A stretch of DNA of 64,000 nucleotides from Telmatospirillum sp. (lineage in GTDB: Bacteria; Pseudomonadota; Alphaproteobacteria; CACIAM-22H2), in contig JADCGL010000039.1 of NCBI GenBank assembly GCA_020248985.1, positions 1 through 64,000 on the forward strand, read 5' to 3'. Below are positions 43,653-52,267 of this stretch, in pieces (within the stretch, counting starts at the first letter, position 1; each line of letters opens with the position of its first letter). Position numbers and translations under genes: made by a program. The notes beneath the pieces are model-generated. The model saw only the letters and a program-made list of their open reading frames with translations, was not told where the DNA came from and ran no database searches.

Positions 43653-44446
43653 ATTTCGCCGCCTGCGACTGTGAGTACCGTCCCGGTGACGGCCGCAGCG
43701 GCGGGCGAGCACAGATAGGCGACGGCCGCCGCGACCTCGTCGGGGGTGATCAGCCGACCCATCGGATTGGCAGCGGCGTATTTGCCTTTGATGCGCTCGG
43801 TGTCGCTGCCGGTGCGTGCGGCGACGTCGGCGGCGGCTTGGGCAAGCATCGGCGTATCGGTGAAGCCGGGACACACGGCATTGACGGTGACGCCGGTGCG
43901 CGCGAGTTCGAGTCCGAGTGCGCGCGTGAGCCCAACGAGCCCGTGTTTGGCAGCGACGTAAGCCGAGACGAACGGGTAGCCCTTGAGCCCGGCGGTCGAT
44001 GCGATATTCACGATACGGCCCCAGCCGCGCGCTTCCATAGCCGGCACTGCAAGCTTGGTCGCATCGAAGGCGGCCGTGAGATTGAGGGCGAGTGCCTGCG
44101 CCCAATGCTCGGCGCTCGTGTCGGCAAATCGCGCGCTGGTCGCACCGCCGGCATTATTGACGAGGATATCGACGGGTTGGCGTGCGCTCGCTTGCGCAAA
44201 CATGCGCGCGAGCGCTGCCGCATCGGTCACGTCGCAAGCGCGCGCGTCGCCCGCAATTTCGTCGGCAAGGGCGGCAAGCGGTTTGGCATTGCGCGCGACA
44301 AGGGTCACATGCGCGCCGTGTGCTGCGAGGCATCGTGCGATCGCCGCGCCGATGCCGCGCGAAGCGCCCGTCACTAGGGCGTGACGGCCGACCAGGAACG
44401 CTGCAGGCAGAAGCGCTGGGGACGGTGCGGCGGACGGGCGTTGCAT
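43649..44446 (-). CDS. SDR-family dehydrogenase, first gene of the CoA-catabolic operon
   Basis: A 265-residue short-chain dehydrogenase: ALVTGASRGIGAAIA for nucleotide binding, NNAGGATS, catalytic Ser in NIASTAG and YVAAKHG. It resembles 3-hydroxyacyl-CoA/acetoacetyl-CoA-reductase-type SDRs, in line with a beta-oxidation-like pathway. The ATG at 44446 (MQRPSAAPS) lies 19 bases from the putative MarR operator. Its stop overlaps the MarR start by 4 bp. Confidence 0.88.
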   Translation of the reverse strand: MQRPSAAPSPALLPAAFLVGRHALVTGASRGIGAAIARCLAAHGAHVTLVARNAKPLAALADEIAGDARACDVTDAAALARMFAQASARQPVDILVNNAGGATSARFADTSAEHWAQALALNLTAAFDATKLAVPAMEARGWGRIVNIASTAGLKGYPFVSAYVAAKHGLVGLTRALGLELARTGVTVNAVCPGFTDTPMLAQAAADVAARTGSDTERIKGKYAAANPMGRLITPDEVAAAVAYLCSPAAAAVTGTVLTVAGGEI

Positions 44447-44464
44447 CGAGGCAGCCTCGCGACG

Positions 44465-44490
44465 GAGATATTTTAAGTCTAAAGTATCTC
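44465..44490. promoter_or_regulatory. Palindromic operator of the CoA-catabolic operon (likely MarR site)
   Basis: GAGATATTTTA (44465-44475) and TAAAGTATCTC (44480-44490), separated by four bases, form an 11-bp inverted repeat with one mismatched pair. It is an AT-rich island in GC-rich DNA, 19-44 bases upstream of the first gene of an operon encoding a MarR protein. The core recurs at 45771-45794. Confidence 0.65.
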
Positions 44491-44540
44491 GGGCCGCTCG
44501 GCAAGCCCGTCTGCGGGCGCGCGCGGGAGCGCGGCTTGGT

Positions 44541-45650
44541 TCAGCCCGGATCGAGGCGGGCGAGCATGCCGTTGCGCGCATCGGTCAGCACGTATACCCG
44601 CCCTTGCGGATCGACACGCACGTCGCGGATGCGGGCACCCAGCTCCGCCAGCAGGCGTTCCTGGCGATGGCTGCCGTCGGCCTGCAATTCGATCCGGTAG
44701 AGCCCCTGGCCGCGCAGCGCGCCGATCAGCATCGAGCCATGCCAACCTGGAAACGCCGCCCCGGCATAGATCGCAAGTCCGGAGGGTGCGATCGACGGCG
44801 TCCAGATCACGCGCGGATCGGCATAGCCCTGGCGCGACGTGGCTTCGCCGATCTGCGTGCCTGTGCCGTAGTTGCGGCTGTGGGTGATGATCGGCCAGCC
44901 GTAATTCTGGCCGCGTACGAGGTTGTTGAGTTCGTCGCCGCCCTGGGCGCCGTGGTCGGCACCCCAAATCACGCCGTTTGCGTCGAGCGCGATACCCTGG
45001 GTGTTACGCAGGCCATGCGCAAAAATCTCGGGCCGCATGTCGCTGCGGCCGAGATAGGGATTGTCGGCGGGCACTTTGCCGTCGGGCTCAAGGCGCACGA
45101 GCTTGCCGTTGAGATCGCGGCCGTCTTGCGAGCGCATATCTTCAGCGCGATCGCCAGTCGTGAGATAGACCTTGCCGTCGCGCCCGAACAAGATGCGGCC
45201 GCCGAAATGGCGTGCCGATGACACGGCCGGCATCGATTCGAACAAGGTTTCGACATTTTCGAGGCCGGCATTCCCCAGGCGCGCGCGTGCCAAGCGCGTC
45301 AACGCGCCGTTGCCGACCGGTGCTGCATAGCTGAAGTAGAGCAGCCGGTTCGCGGCGAAATCCGGATGCAAGGCCAGATCGAACAGACCGCCTTGGCCGC
45401 GCGCCCAGACCTCGGGGACGCCTGCGAGCGGGTTCGGCTGCAAGCTACCGTTTTCGACGATGCGCAAACGCCCCGGCCGCTCGGTCACGAGCAATCGACC
45501 GTCGGGCAGCAGTGCCAGGGCCCACGGATTCTCAAGCCCCTCGGCCATCCGCACCACGCGATACGTCGCCTTCTCGCTGTGAACTTGCGCCGACACCGGT
45601 GCAGCAAAGACGATCGCGACCATGGAAGAAACTGCAGCAATCCGGCTCAT
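44541..45650 (-). CDS. PQQ-dependent sugar dehydrogenase (soluble aldose dehydrogenase type)
   Basis: A 369-residue periplasmic six-bladed beta-propeller of the YliI/soluble glucose dehydrogenase family. A signal peptide covers residues 1 to about 22 (ending APVSAQ). LENPWALALLPDGRLLVTER, RHFGGRILFGRDGKVYLTTGD and NTQGIALDANGVIWGADHG carry the catalytic His and PQQ contacts. It oxidises aldoses and passes electrons to the respiratory chain. GGAGGTAACG precedes the ATG. It lies between the two related palindromes, upstream of the CoA operon on the same strand (94-bp gap). Confidence 0.9.
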   Translation of the reverse strand: MSRIAAVSSMVAIVFAAPVSAQVHSEKATYRVVRMAEGLENPWALALLPDGRLLVTERPGRLRIVENGSLQPNPLAGVPEVWARGQGGLFDLALHPDFAANRLLYFSYAAPVGNGALTRLARARLGNAGLENVETLFESMPAVSSARHFGGRILFGRDGKVYLTTGDRAEDMRSQDGRDLNGKLVRLEPDGKVPADNPYLGRSDMRPEIFAHGLRNTQGIALDANGVIWGADHGAQGGDELNNLVRGQNYGWPIITHSRNYGTGTQIGEATSRQGYADPRVIWTPSIAPSGLAIYAGAAFPGWHGSMLIGALRGQGLYRIELQADGSHRQERLLAELGARIRDVRVDPQGRVYVLTDARNGMLARLDPG

Positions 45651-45766
45651 CGTTACCTCCAATGCCTTCTCTCAGAACCGAATAACCGTACCAGAAACCA
45701 AGGATCCCGCGCAGGGACAAGAACATGATCGGCGAATCGATTTGTCCTGTATTATCGGAAGTACAA

Positions 45767-45798
45767 AACACCATATTTTAGTTGTAAAATATGGTGTT
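45767..45798. promoter_or_regulatory. Perfect 14-bp palindrome upstream of the chemoreceptor gene
   Basis: AACACCATATTTTA (45767-45780) is mirrored exactly by TAAAATATGGTGTT (45785-45798) across four bases. It lies in the divergent gap between the sugar dehydrogenase and chemoreceptor genes. Its inner half-sites ATATTTTA and TAAAATAT match those of the operator at 44465. An ATG at 45791 lies inside the right arm and is not the likely start. Confidence 0.6.
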
Positions 45799-45826
45799 GC
45801 AGCAACGATTTTTGGAGCGTGCAGAC

Positions 45827-47317
45827 ATGGTCGGTTTTTCTTTCGGTGCGTCCAGTCGCGATCGTGTGGCCAAGCTTGCGGCGGTGGATGCCGCCCTTGC
45901 ATTCATCGAGTTCAAGCCGGACGGAACGATCCTGACCGCCAACAAGAATTTTTTGGGCGCCATGGGCTATACGCTCGATGAACTCATTGGCAAGCACCAT
46001 TCGATTTTCGTTGCAGCCAAAGAGCGCGAAAGCGACGGCTATCGTACTTTGTGGACCGATCTAAAGAACGGCACGCCTTCGCAAGGCGATATCTGCCGTA
46101 TCGCCAAAGACGGAAAGGAAGTCTGGCTGAATGCCAGCTACCTGCCGGTCCGTGATTCGTCCGGCGCCGTGTACAAGGTGGTCAAAATCGCGTCCGACGT
46201 GACCGCGCGCAAACTGCGCGACGCCGAACGCGTTGGGCAACTCGAAGCGATCGATCGCTCGCAAGCCGTAATTGCCTTCGATTTGAAGGGTATCATTCTC
46301 GAAGCCAACCGCAATTTTCTCGACGCATTGGGCTATGCGCAGGCTGACGTTGTCGGTCGCCACCATTCGATCTTTGTCGATCCGACCGAACGCCAATCGG
46401 CCGAATACCGCGCCATGTGGGAAAGGCTCGGACGCGGGGAATTCGTCGCGGGCGAATTCAGACGCATTCATAAAAGCGGGCGCGAGGTCTGGATCCAAGC
46501 GAGCTACAACCCGATCTTCGACATGGCGGGCCGTCCCTTCAAGGTCGTCAAATTCGCATCCGACACAACCGTCCAGGTCGTCGCCCGGCGCAATGCCGAG
46601 CGCGCGCGCGAAGTCATCGACACGAGCCTTGGCGAGGTGGACCGCGCCATCAGCGACGCCAGTGCCCAGTCGACCGCGGCGGCGTCGGCTTCGCGTATGA
46701 CGGCCGACAACGTCCAGGCCGTCGCGGCCGGTGCCGAGGAGCTCGACGCGTCGGTTCGCGAGATATCCCAAAGCATGTCGCGTTCGCGCGGGGAGACCGA
46801 CGGCGCTTACGATCGTGCGGTCGATGCCGACCGCGCCACGCAGCGCCTGTCAGGCGCGGTGCAGTCGATGGGCGGTATAGTCCAGCTCATCCAAAATATC
46901 GCGGGTCAAATCAATCTTTTGGCGCTCAATGCCACGATCGAATCGGCGCGGGCAGGGGACGCGGGCAAGGGATTTGCCGTCGTTGCCAACGAGGTCAAGA
47001 ATCTCGCGCGGCAGGCAGCCGACGCGACCGATCAGATCACCAAAGAAATCAACGATATCCAGAACGTTACGACGGACGTTGTGGGCGGGCTTTCGGCGAT
47101 CCGTAAATCGATTGAATCGGTGCGTGAATACGTCACAAGCACGGCCGCTGCGGTCGAAGAGCAAAGTGCGGTGACGCGTGAAATGTCGTCAAATATGCGC
47201 GTTGCCGCCAATTCGGTTCAGTCGATCACGCAAAATGTCGATCGCATTGCGGCGGCTACGCAGCTTGCCGACGAATCGACCAAACGTGTGCGAAACGCCG
47301 CCCTTGCGGCGACTTGA
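45827..47317 (+). CDS. Soluble double-PAS methyl-accepting chemotaxis protein
   Basis: A 496-residue chemoreceptor without membrane segments. PAS domains lie at about residues 15-115 (FIEFKPDGTILTANKNFLGA) and 135-240 (VIAFDLKGIILEANRNFLDA). The signalling coiled coil covers about 250-490, with the conserved tip INLLALNATIESARAGDAGK. A cytoplasmic signal, such as redox state or a metabolite, is expected; bound FAD or haem is possible. GGAG nine bases ahead supports the ATG at 45827 rather than 45791. No other chemotaxis genes are in the window. Confidence 0.92.
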   Translation: MVGFSFGASSRDRVAKLAAVDAALAFIEFKPDGTILTANKNFLGAMGYTLDELIGKHHSIFVAAKERESDGYRTLWTDLKNGTPSQGDICRIAKDGKEVWLNASYLPVRDSSGAVYKVVKIASDVTARKLRDAERVGQLEAIDRSQAVIAFDLKGIILEANRNFLDALGYAQADVVGRHHSIFVDPTERQSAEYRAMWERLGRGEFVAGEFRRIHKSGREVWIQASYNPIFDMAGRPFKVVKFASDTTVQVVARRNAERAREVIDTSLGEVDRAISDASAQSTAAASASRMTADNVQAVAAGAEELDASVREISQSMSRSRGETDGAYDRAVDADRATQRLSGAVQSMGGIVQLIQNIAGQINLLALNATIESARAGDAGKGFAVVANEVKNLARQAADATDQITKEINDIQNVTTDVVGGLSAIRKSIESVREYVTSTAAAVEEQSAVTREMSSNMRVAANSVQSITQNVDRIAAATQLADESTKRVRNAALAAT

Positions 47318-47350
47318 AGCTGCGCCTGGGCCCGTCTCAGGCCGCCCGTC

Positions 47351-47911
47351 TCATGTGGGATGTCCTTTGCCGGGAACGTTGCCGACGAGGAAATGGCGTG
47401 CTGCGCCGGTTTCGTCGGCCAGCGGCAACAGGATTCGGCTCCAATAGACCACACCGACGTTCGCGGGCGGCGCATGGCGCGTGAAAAGAGGAATCCTTCG
47501 CTGCGCGCATGCCCGATAGCAGACGCGAAAGAAAAGCCCGATCGCCGGATGTGTCGGCACGTCGCGGGTGAATTTGCCGGTCAGATCGAAGCCAGCGCGC
47601 TCCGCAATCCGCGAGCCGTACAGTCGATAGCGATAGTCGTTTGCCGCGTCGTCGGCTTCAAGCAGCATGACGTTGCCGAGCGCGGGGCGCATTTCGAGCG
47701 GATCGATCGCGTCGTAGCGCGCCAGTGCGCCGGATCTAGGCAATCGAAGCCAATATTCGTGCAGAAATGCAAGCTCCGGCACGTTGAGCGTGGCCGCGTC
47801 CGGCGCCCAGCGCAGCATCAGCTTTTCGAAGCCGTGCGATTCGAGAAAGCGTTCGAGCGGACCGAACGAACCCTCGATCGCCGCGTCCGTAATCGCGGTT
47901 TCTTCGCTCAT
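47351..47911 (-). CDS. PAS-domain protein of unknown role
   Basis: A 186-residue single-domain protein of the PAS_5-like group, small proteins common in alphaproteobacteria. LPRSGALARYDAIDPLEMRP and YRYRLYGSRIAERAGFDLTG are typical. It has no output domain. The ATG overlaps the stop of the receiver-HPt protein by 4 bp, so it may supply or modulate a signal in the same phosphorelay. It is convergent with the chemoreceptor gene (33-bp gap). Confidence 0.8.
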   Translation of the reverse strand: MSEETAITDAAIEGSFGPLERFLESHGFEKLMLRWAPDAATLNVPELAFLHEYWLRLPRSGALARYDAIDPLEMRPALGNVMLLEADDAANDYRYRLYGSRIAERAGFDLTGKFTRDVPTHPAIGLFFRVCYRACAQRRIPLFTRHAPPANVGVVYWSRILLPLADETGAARHFLVGNVPGKGHPT

Positions 47912-48786
47912 TGCTCGATGCCCCAGGCCGACAAGAGTCGGTAGCGTTTGGTGTCCATCTGGTCGAGAAGTTCGCGGCCTTCGGGGCCGCCGTCGCCAAT
48001 CATGTTTTCGCGCGCAATCAGCTGCAGGGCGCCGATATTGGCCTGCAGTACGGTCTTGAGTTCGACGGCGCGCAGATTGCGACGCGAAAACTCCTGGCGG
48101 ATCGGACGCAGCAATTCGCACAGCACGTCGGCAAGATCCGTTGCAAGCGTGTAGTCGAAGGAGCCGGCTTGGCCTTTGAGGTCGTGCGCCTTCTTGAACA
48201 TCGCATTCCATATGTCGCGATTGTCCCAGTCGCTGGTCAACAGCAGGCCCATGCCGCGCGCCAGATCCTCGCAGTCCAGTCGCAGTACGTCGCGATAGGC
48301 GTCGGCCAAATGCGAAAGGCTGCTTGTTGCGGCAACAATGGCCTTCGCGGCCGCGCGTGGCTCGGCGGGCGAAACATGTCTGGCGCGCTGGATGATGGTC
48401 TCGAGCCGCGCCCAGAGCTGCGAGGCACTTACGGGCTTGACGACGTAGGCATCGACGCCTGCGCTGCGCGCGTCGAGTACGTTGCGCATCTCCTTCTGCG
48501 CGGTCAGCATCAGGATCGGCAGCGCACGCAGCGCCGCAACGGGGTGGTTGCGCACTTCCTGGATGAAGGAAAGCCCGTCCATCGGCGTCATCAGCCAGTC
48601 GCAGATCGCAACGTCGAAAGTTTGGTCCGCAAGTTTGTCGAGCGCATCGGCGCCATCGACAGCGGGCACGATCTGCGTCACGCCGAAACCGTTCAGCATC
48701 GATTTGAGGATCGAGCGCATTTGCTGATTGTCGTCGACGACGAGTATGCGTAGGTCCGATGGGTTGTAAGCGACCGTATCGGCCAT
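47908..48786 (-). CDS. Response regulator with receiver and HPt domains
   Basis: A 292-residue phosphorelay protein. The receiver domain is residues 10-130, with the acidic pocket in VVDDN (residues 17-18), phospho-acceptor D63 in AICDWLMTPMDG and K117 in VVKP. A C-terminal helical domain carries the HPt motif AHDLKGQAGSF with H201. There is no DNA-binding domain. It could accept phosphate from the hybrid kinase just upstream (3-bp gap) and pass it on, perhaps to flagellar or chemotaxis control. Confidence 0.87.
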   Translation of the reverse strand: MADTVAYNPSDLRILVVDDNQQMRSILKSMLNGFGVTQIVPAVDGADALDKLADQTFDVAICDWLMTPMDGLSFIQEVRNHPVAALRALPILMLTAQKEMRNVLDARSAGVDAYVVKPVSASQLWARLETIIQRARHVSPAEPRAAAKAIVAATSSLSHLADAYRDVLRLDCEDLARGMGLLLTSDWDNRDIWNAMFKKAHDLKGQAGSFDYTLATDLADVLCELLRPIRQEFSRRNLRAVELKTVLQANIGALQLIARENMIGDGGPEGRELLDQMDTKRYRLLSAWGIEQ

Positions 48787-48789
48787 GAT

Positions 48790-50982
48790 CTAGCTGCTCT
48801 CCGTTGCGCCGCGAAGTTCGGCGGCGAATCCGGCGAGACCCTTGCGTGCGGCCGCACTTGCAGGCGTGCTTGCTGCGGGCCGCGTATGGGTTGGCTTGGA
48901 CGCAGCACCCGTAGCATGCTGGAGGGCCGCTGCCAATTCCGCGCTGCGGATCGGTTTGGCGATGTAGTCGTTCATGCCGGCTTCGAGATATTTTTCGCGG
49001 TCGCCGCGCATTGCGTTGGCCGTCTGCGCGATGATCGGGACGGCGTTGTAGGGGGCTGGCAACGTGCGGATCCAGCGCGTCGCCTCGATGCCGTCGATCT
49101 CCGGCATCTGCGCATCCATCAGCACGACGTCGAACCGTTTTGAGCGCGCCATGGCGATCGCTTCGGCGCCGTCGCGCGCGAAGGTGCAACGATGGCCCAT
49201 GCGCACCAGCAATTCGCCGACGACGATGCGGTTGACTTCGTTGTCTTCGGCGACGAGCACGTCGAGTTCGCGGTATGCTTCGCGCTGGGCGCCTAGGAGC
49301 CCCGAGATTCGCGGCGCTTCGGGGAGGGCGACGACGAGCGGCAGGCGCATTTCGAATACGGAGCCGCGCCCCAGCGTTGAACGCACCGTGATGTCGCCGC
49401 CCATCAACTGCGCCAGTTCGCGCGAGATCGCGAGGCCCAGGCCCGATCCGCCGAAGCGGCGCGCGATCGACGCATCGGCTTGGTTGAACCTGTCGAAAAG
49501 ATGCGCGAGCGCTTCCTGTGCGATGCCGATGCCCGTGTCGGCCACGGAAACCAACAGCATCGCCTGCGTGGCGGATGGCGCTTCGACGTCGAGCCGCAGG
49601 TCGATGCGGCCGCGCTCCGTGAATTTGACGGCATTTCCGATCAGATTGAGCAGCACTTGGCGGAAGCGCGTGGGATCGCCCGCGAGCGGGGCCGGCAGAT
49701 CGGGGGCGACGGCGACGCTGACGGTAAGCCCCTTGTTCTCGGCAGCGACCGCCAGCAGGGCGACTGTCTGTTTCAGGATTTCCACCGGATCGAAGGGGAC
49801 GGTTTCGATCGCCATGTCCCCGGCCTCGAGGCGCGAATAATCGAGAATGGCGTCGATGATGCCGAGCAGGTCGCTGGCTGATTGGCTGGCGACTTCGACG
49901 TAGCTGCGTTGGCGCGCGTCGAGCGGCGTGCCCGCGAGCAGTTCGACCATGCCGAGCACACCGTTCATTGGCGTGCGGATTTCGTGACTCATCGTGGCCA
50001 GGAACCGCGATTTCGCGATATTGGCTTTTTCCGCGGCTACTTTGGCGCGCTCCGCATCGGTCCGCAGCATTTCGATATCGGTGAGGTCGAGCACCGTCGC
50101 GAAGATCCGTTCGATCGTGCCATCAGCACGCCGGTCGATGCGGAAATCCTCGCGTACAAAGCGTACCTCTCCGTCGGGCAGACCGACTCGATAGAGCCGC
50201 CGGCCGACCGATTTTGGGCTGCCCAGGAGGTCGCCGTGCTTGGCGCGATCTTCGGGATGAAGCGCAGCGACAAAGGTGTCGAAGTCGGGCTCGATTTCCG
50301 GCCCGATCCCCCAGATCTGGCGCGCGCGCGGTGACCAGTACTGTTCGCCGCTGCGCGTGTCGAAATCCCACCAGCCCATTGACGCCGTCTCGAGCGCCAG
50401 TTCCAGACGCTCGCGGGTTTTTTCGAGTTCCTCGAGGAGACCGGTTTGGGCGACGACGGAAAGCCGCAGTTGACGATCGGCCTCGATCTGTGAGCCGATC
50501 TCGCGGGCCGTGCCGCGATAGCCTGCAAAAGTGCCGTTCGCCGCATAGTGCGGCTTGCCGGACATCGAAATCCAATAGCCGCCGGTTCCGGGCGCCTTCA
50601 GGCGGAAGACGAGATCGGCAAAGGGTTCCTGCCGATCGACCGCCTCAATATGCGCGCCGAAAGCCGCATCGCGTGTCCATTCCCCGTCGAACATGTCCCA
50701 ACGCGACTTGCCGATCTGGGACGCCGGTTCGATGCCTATGCGGCGTATGCCGTCAGACAAAAACGTGTGGCGATGGGATGCATCGGTCTCCCAGAACCAA
50801 TCGGACGAAAGGTCGGCGAACTCTCCAAGACGTGGCTCCCTTGGCGCTAGCGACGGTGCGTGCAGCTGTTCGAGCTGGGCATAGGTTTGGCTGACGACTT
50901 CGCAAAGCTGCTCGATGTCGATCGCGCCGTCGCGCGCGATCTGCTGCAGCTGCTGGGCGAGAAGAGGATGTCGATCCGCCAT
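48790..50982 (-). CDS. Soluble hybrid sensor histidine kinase (PAS-PAS-HisKA-HATPase-REC)
   Basis: A 730-residue hybrid kinase. Two PAS/PAC units cover about residues 50-310 (DLSSDWFWETDASHR; MGWWDFDTRSGEQYWSPRA). H333 is the phospho-acceptor in FLATMSHEIRTPMNG. The HATPase domain has NLIGNAVKFTERG, DTGIGI and FGGSGLGLAISREL. The receiver has D623 in VVLMDAQMPEIDG and a Lys in YIAKPI. No membrane segment is seen. I chose the ATG at 50982 (MADRHPLLAQQ). It forms a three-gene unit with the receiver-HPt and PAS proteins. Confidence 0.92.
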   Translation of the reverse strand: MADRHPLLAQQLQQIARDGAIDIEQLCEVVSQTYAQLEQLHAPSLAPREPRLGEFADLSSDWFWETDASHRHTFLSDGIRRIGIEPASQIGKSRWDMFDGEWTRDAAFGAHIEAVDRQEPFADLVFRLKAPGTGGYWISMSGKPHYAANGTFAGYRGTAREIGSQIEADRQLRLSVVAQTGLLEELEKTRERLELALETASMGWWDFDTRSGEQYWSPRARQIWGIGPEIEPDFDTFVAALHPEDRAKHGDLLGSPKSVGRRLYRVGLPDGEVRFVREDFRIDRRADGTIERIFATVLDLTDIEMLRTDAERAKVAAEKANIAKSRFLATMSHEIRTPMNGVLGMVELLAGTPLDARQRSYVEVASQSASDLLGIIDAILDYSRLEAGDMAIETVPFDPVEILKQTVALLAVAAENKGLTVSVAVAPDLPAPLAGDPTRFRQVLLNLIGNAVKFTERGRIDLRLDVEAPSATQAMLLVSVADTGIGIAQEALAHLFDRFNQADASIARRFGGSGLGLAISRELAQLMGGDITVRSTLGRGSVFEMRLPLVVALPEAPRISGLLGAQREAYRELDVLVAEDNEVNRIVVGELLVRMGHRCTFARDGAEAIAMARSKRFDVVLMDAQMPEIDGIEATRWIRTLPAPYNAVPIIAQTANAMRGDREKYLEAGMNDYIAKPIRSAELAAALQHATGAASKPTHTRPAASTPASAAARKGLAGFAAELRGATESS

Positions 50983-51219
50983 CAAATTCTGTCGACTGCG
51001 ACTGCGAAATCGGCAGTTCGGCATTCCGATGCAGCGTCTGCGTATTCGTCGACGCGTCGCTGCCGCCATATGCGAAGACAATTGCCGATCACGTCTGCGC
51101 CTCTTCGTCCCTTGCGTCCGTAGGGAGCGCAGTATATCGGGCTGAAGGAGCGTCGTCATCGCCGTCCAGCGGCAGAAAATTTTGCGGTGCGGCGCTTTTT
51201 ATTCTGTCGCCAAGACAAA
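50983..51219. other. Gap upstream of the hybrid kinase, no gene seen
   Basis: About 237 bases between the hybrid kinase start and the flagellin terminator. The kinase frame stays open but reads as Arg-rich, unlike protein. It should hold the kinase promoter on the minus strand; I see no convincing element. Confidence 0.4.
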
Positions 51220-51274
51220 GGGCCCCGCGACGTGCGGGGCCCTTGGCCGGCAACGTTCCCCGTCGGCGACGGGG
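51214..51274 (-). terminator. Double hairpin terminator of flagellin gene 1
   Basis: On the minus strand two stems follow the stop codon: CCCCGTC/GACGGGG (51258-51274), then GGGCCCCGC/GCGGGGCCC (51220-51242) followed by TTTGTCTT. The second is a typical rho-independent terminator. Confidence 0.75.
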
Positions 51275-51288
51275 AGGTTGAGAGCGAA

Positions 51289-52113
51289 CTAGCGGAACAG
51301 GCCCAACAGCACCGAGGGTTGCTGGTTGGCGATCGACAGCGACTGGATGCCGAGCTGCTGGCGAACCTGCTGCGCCTGCACCACAGCCGATGCTTTGCCG
51401 ATGTCGGCATCGACAATGGCGCCAAGGCCGGTCGTCGTCGCATCCACGATTGCGTTGACGAAGCCGGACTGCAGCGTGAGCGTGCGGGTCTCGGCCGCGT
51501 TGGCGCCGAGCGAAGTGGCGACCGCCTGCTGGAAGGTCGAGAGGCTGCTAAGGCCTGCGGCTGCATCCGAAGCCGTGGCGACGATGTTGGCGGTAGCGGC
51601 GAATGCGTTGAAGGCCGCATCGACCGACGACTGCGAGGTGATCGTGAGCACGGTTGCGTTGGTGTCGGCAAGGAACGTCTTGGCCGTCGAGCCGGCGGAG
51701 AGCAGGTTCGTGCCGTTGTAGCTCGCCTGGCTGATGAAGTTTGCGACCTGCGAGGTAAGCGCGTTGAAGTCGGCCGTGTAGATCGAACGCTGGTTGGCGC
51801 TGATCGACCCGTCGGCGAGCTGCGTGATTTTGGCCTGCAAGTTGCCGATGAGATTCGAAACGTTCGTCAGAGCCGCCTGCGTCACCGTGCCGATGCCAAC
51901 ACCGCTGGCAAGCGAGGCCTGAATGGCGCCGTAGGCCTGCAGGTTGCCGCGAATGCCTTGCGCAACCGAGAAGGTCGAAGCATCGTCTTGCGCGTCGGCA
52001 ACGCGATAGCCCGTCTGGACCTGTTTGGATGCGACGTTGAGCGCGTTTTGCGTCGTGCGCAACGAAGCGAGAGCCGTATAGGCGCCGATATTGGTGTTTA
52101 CGGAATTCGACAT
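51289..52113 (-). CDS. Flagellin 1
   Basis: A 274-residue flagellin containing only the conserved D0/D1 regions: N-terminal NVASKQVQTGYRVADAQDDA and C-terminal ALGIQ-type helix QVRQQLGIQSLSIANQQPSV followed by LLGLFR. The variable D2/D3 domains are absent, as in many alphaproteobacteria, so the filament surface would be plain. By my count it differs from the second copy at about 22 of 274 positions. No other flagellar genes are in the window. Its leader region differs completely from that of copy 2, pointing to separate control. Confidence 0.95.
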   Translation of the reverse strand: MSNSVNTNIGAYTALASLRTTQNALNVASKQVQTGYRVADAQDDASTFSVAQGIRGNLQAYGAIQASLASGVGIGTVTQAALTNVSNLIGNLQAKITQLADGSISANQRSIYTADFNALTSQVANFISQASYNGTNLLSAGSTAKTFLADTNATVLTITSQSSVDAAFNAFAATANIVATASDAAAGLSSLSTFQQAVATSLGANAAETRTLTLQSGFVNAIVDATTTGLGAIVDADIGKASAVVQAQQVRQQLGIQSLSIANQQPSVLLGLFR

Positions 52114-52239
52114 TGTGAGGTCCCTTTCTGGTTGATCGCTCCGACTTCTGTCGAAACTTCGCGCTTATGTTGCAAGACGTCGGTTTTGGACCAACGACTG
52201 GCAGTGGCGTCTCCACGCCCACAAACGGATCGTAGGATG

Positions 52240-52267
52240 AGTATACGCATTTTTAATGGTCATGCAA
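52240..52267 (-). promoter_or_regulatory. Candidate promoter of flagellin gene 1
   Basis: On the minus strand TTGCAT (52267-52262), 16 bases, TATACT (52245-52240). It would give a leader of about 120 bases. No sigma-28-type motif is evident for this copy. Confidence 0.3.

Noticed and set aside
45791..45826. Earlier ATG start for the chemoreceptor at 45791
   Set aside because: It lies inside the right arm of a perfect palindrome with no Shine-Dalgarno; the ATG at 45827 has GGAG at good spacing.
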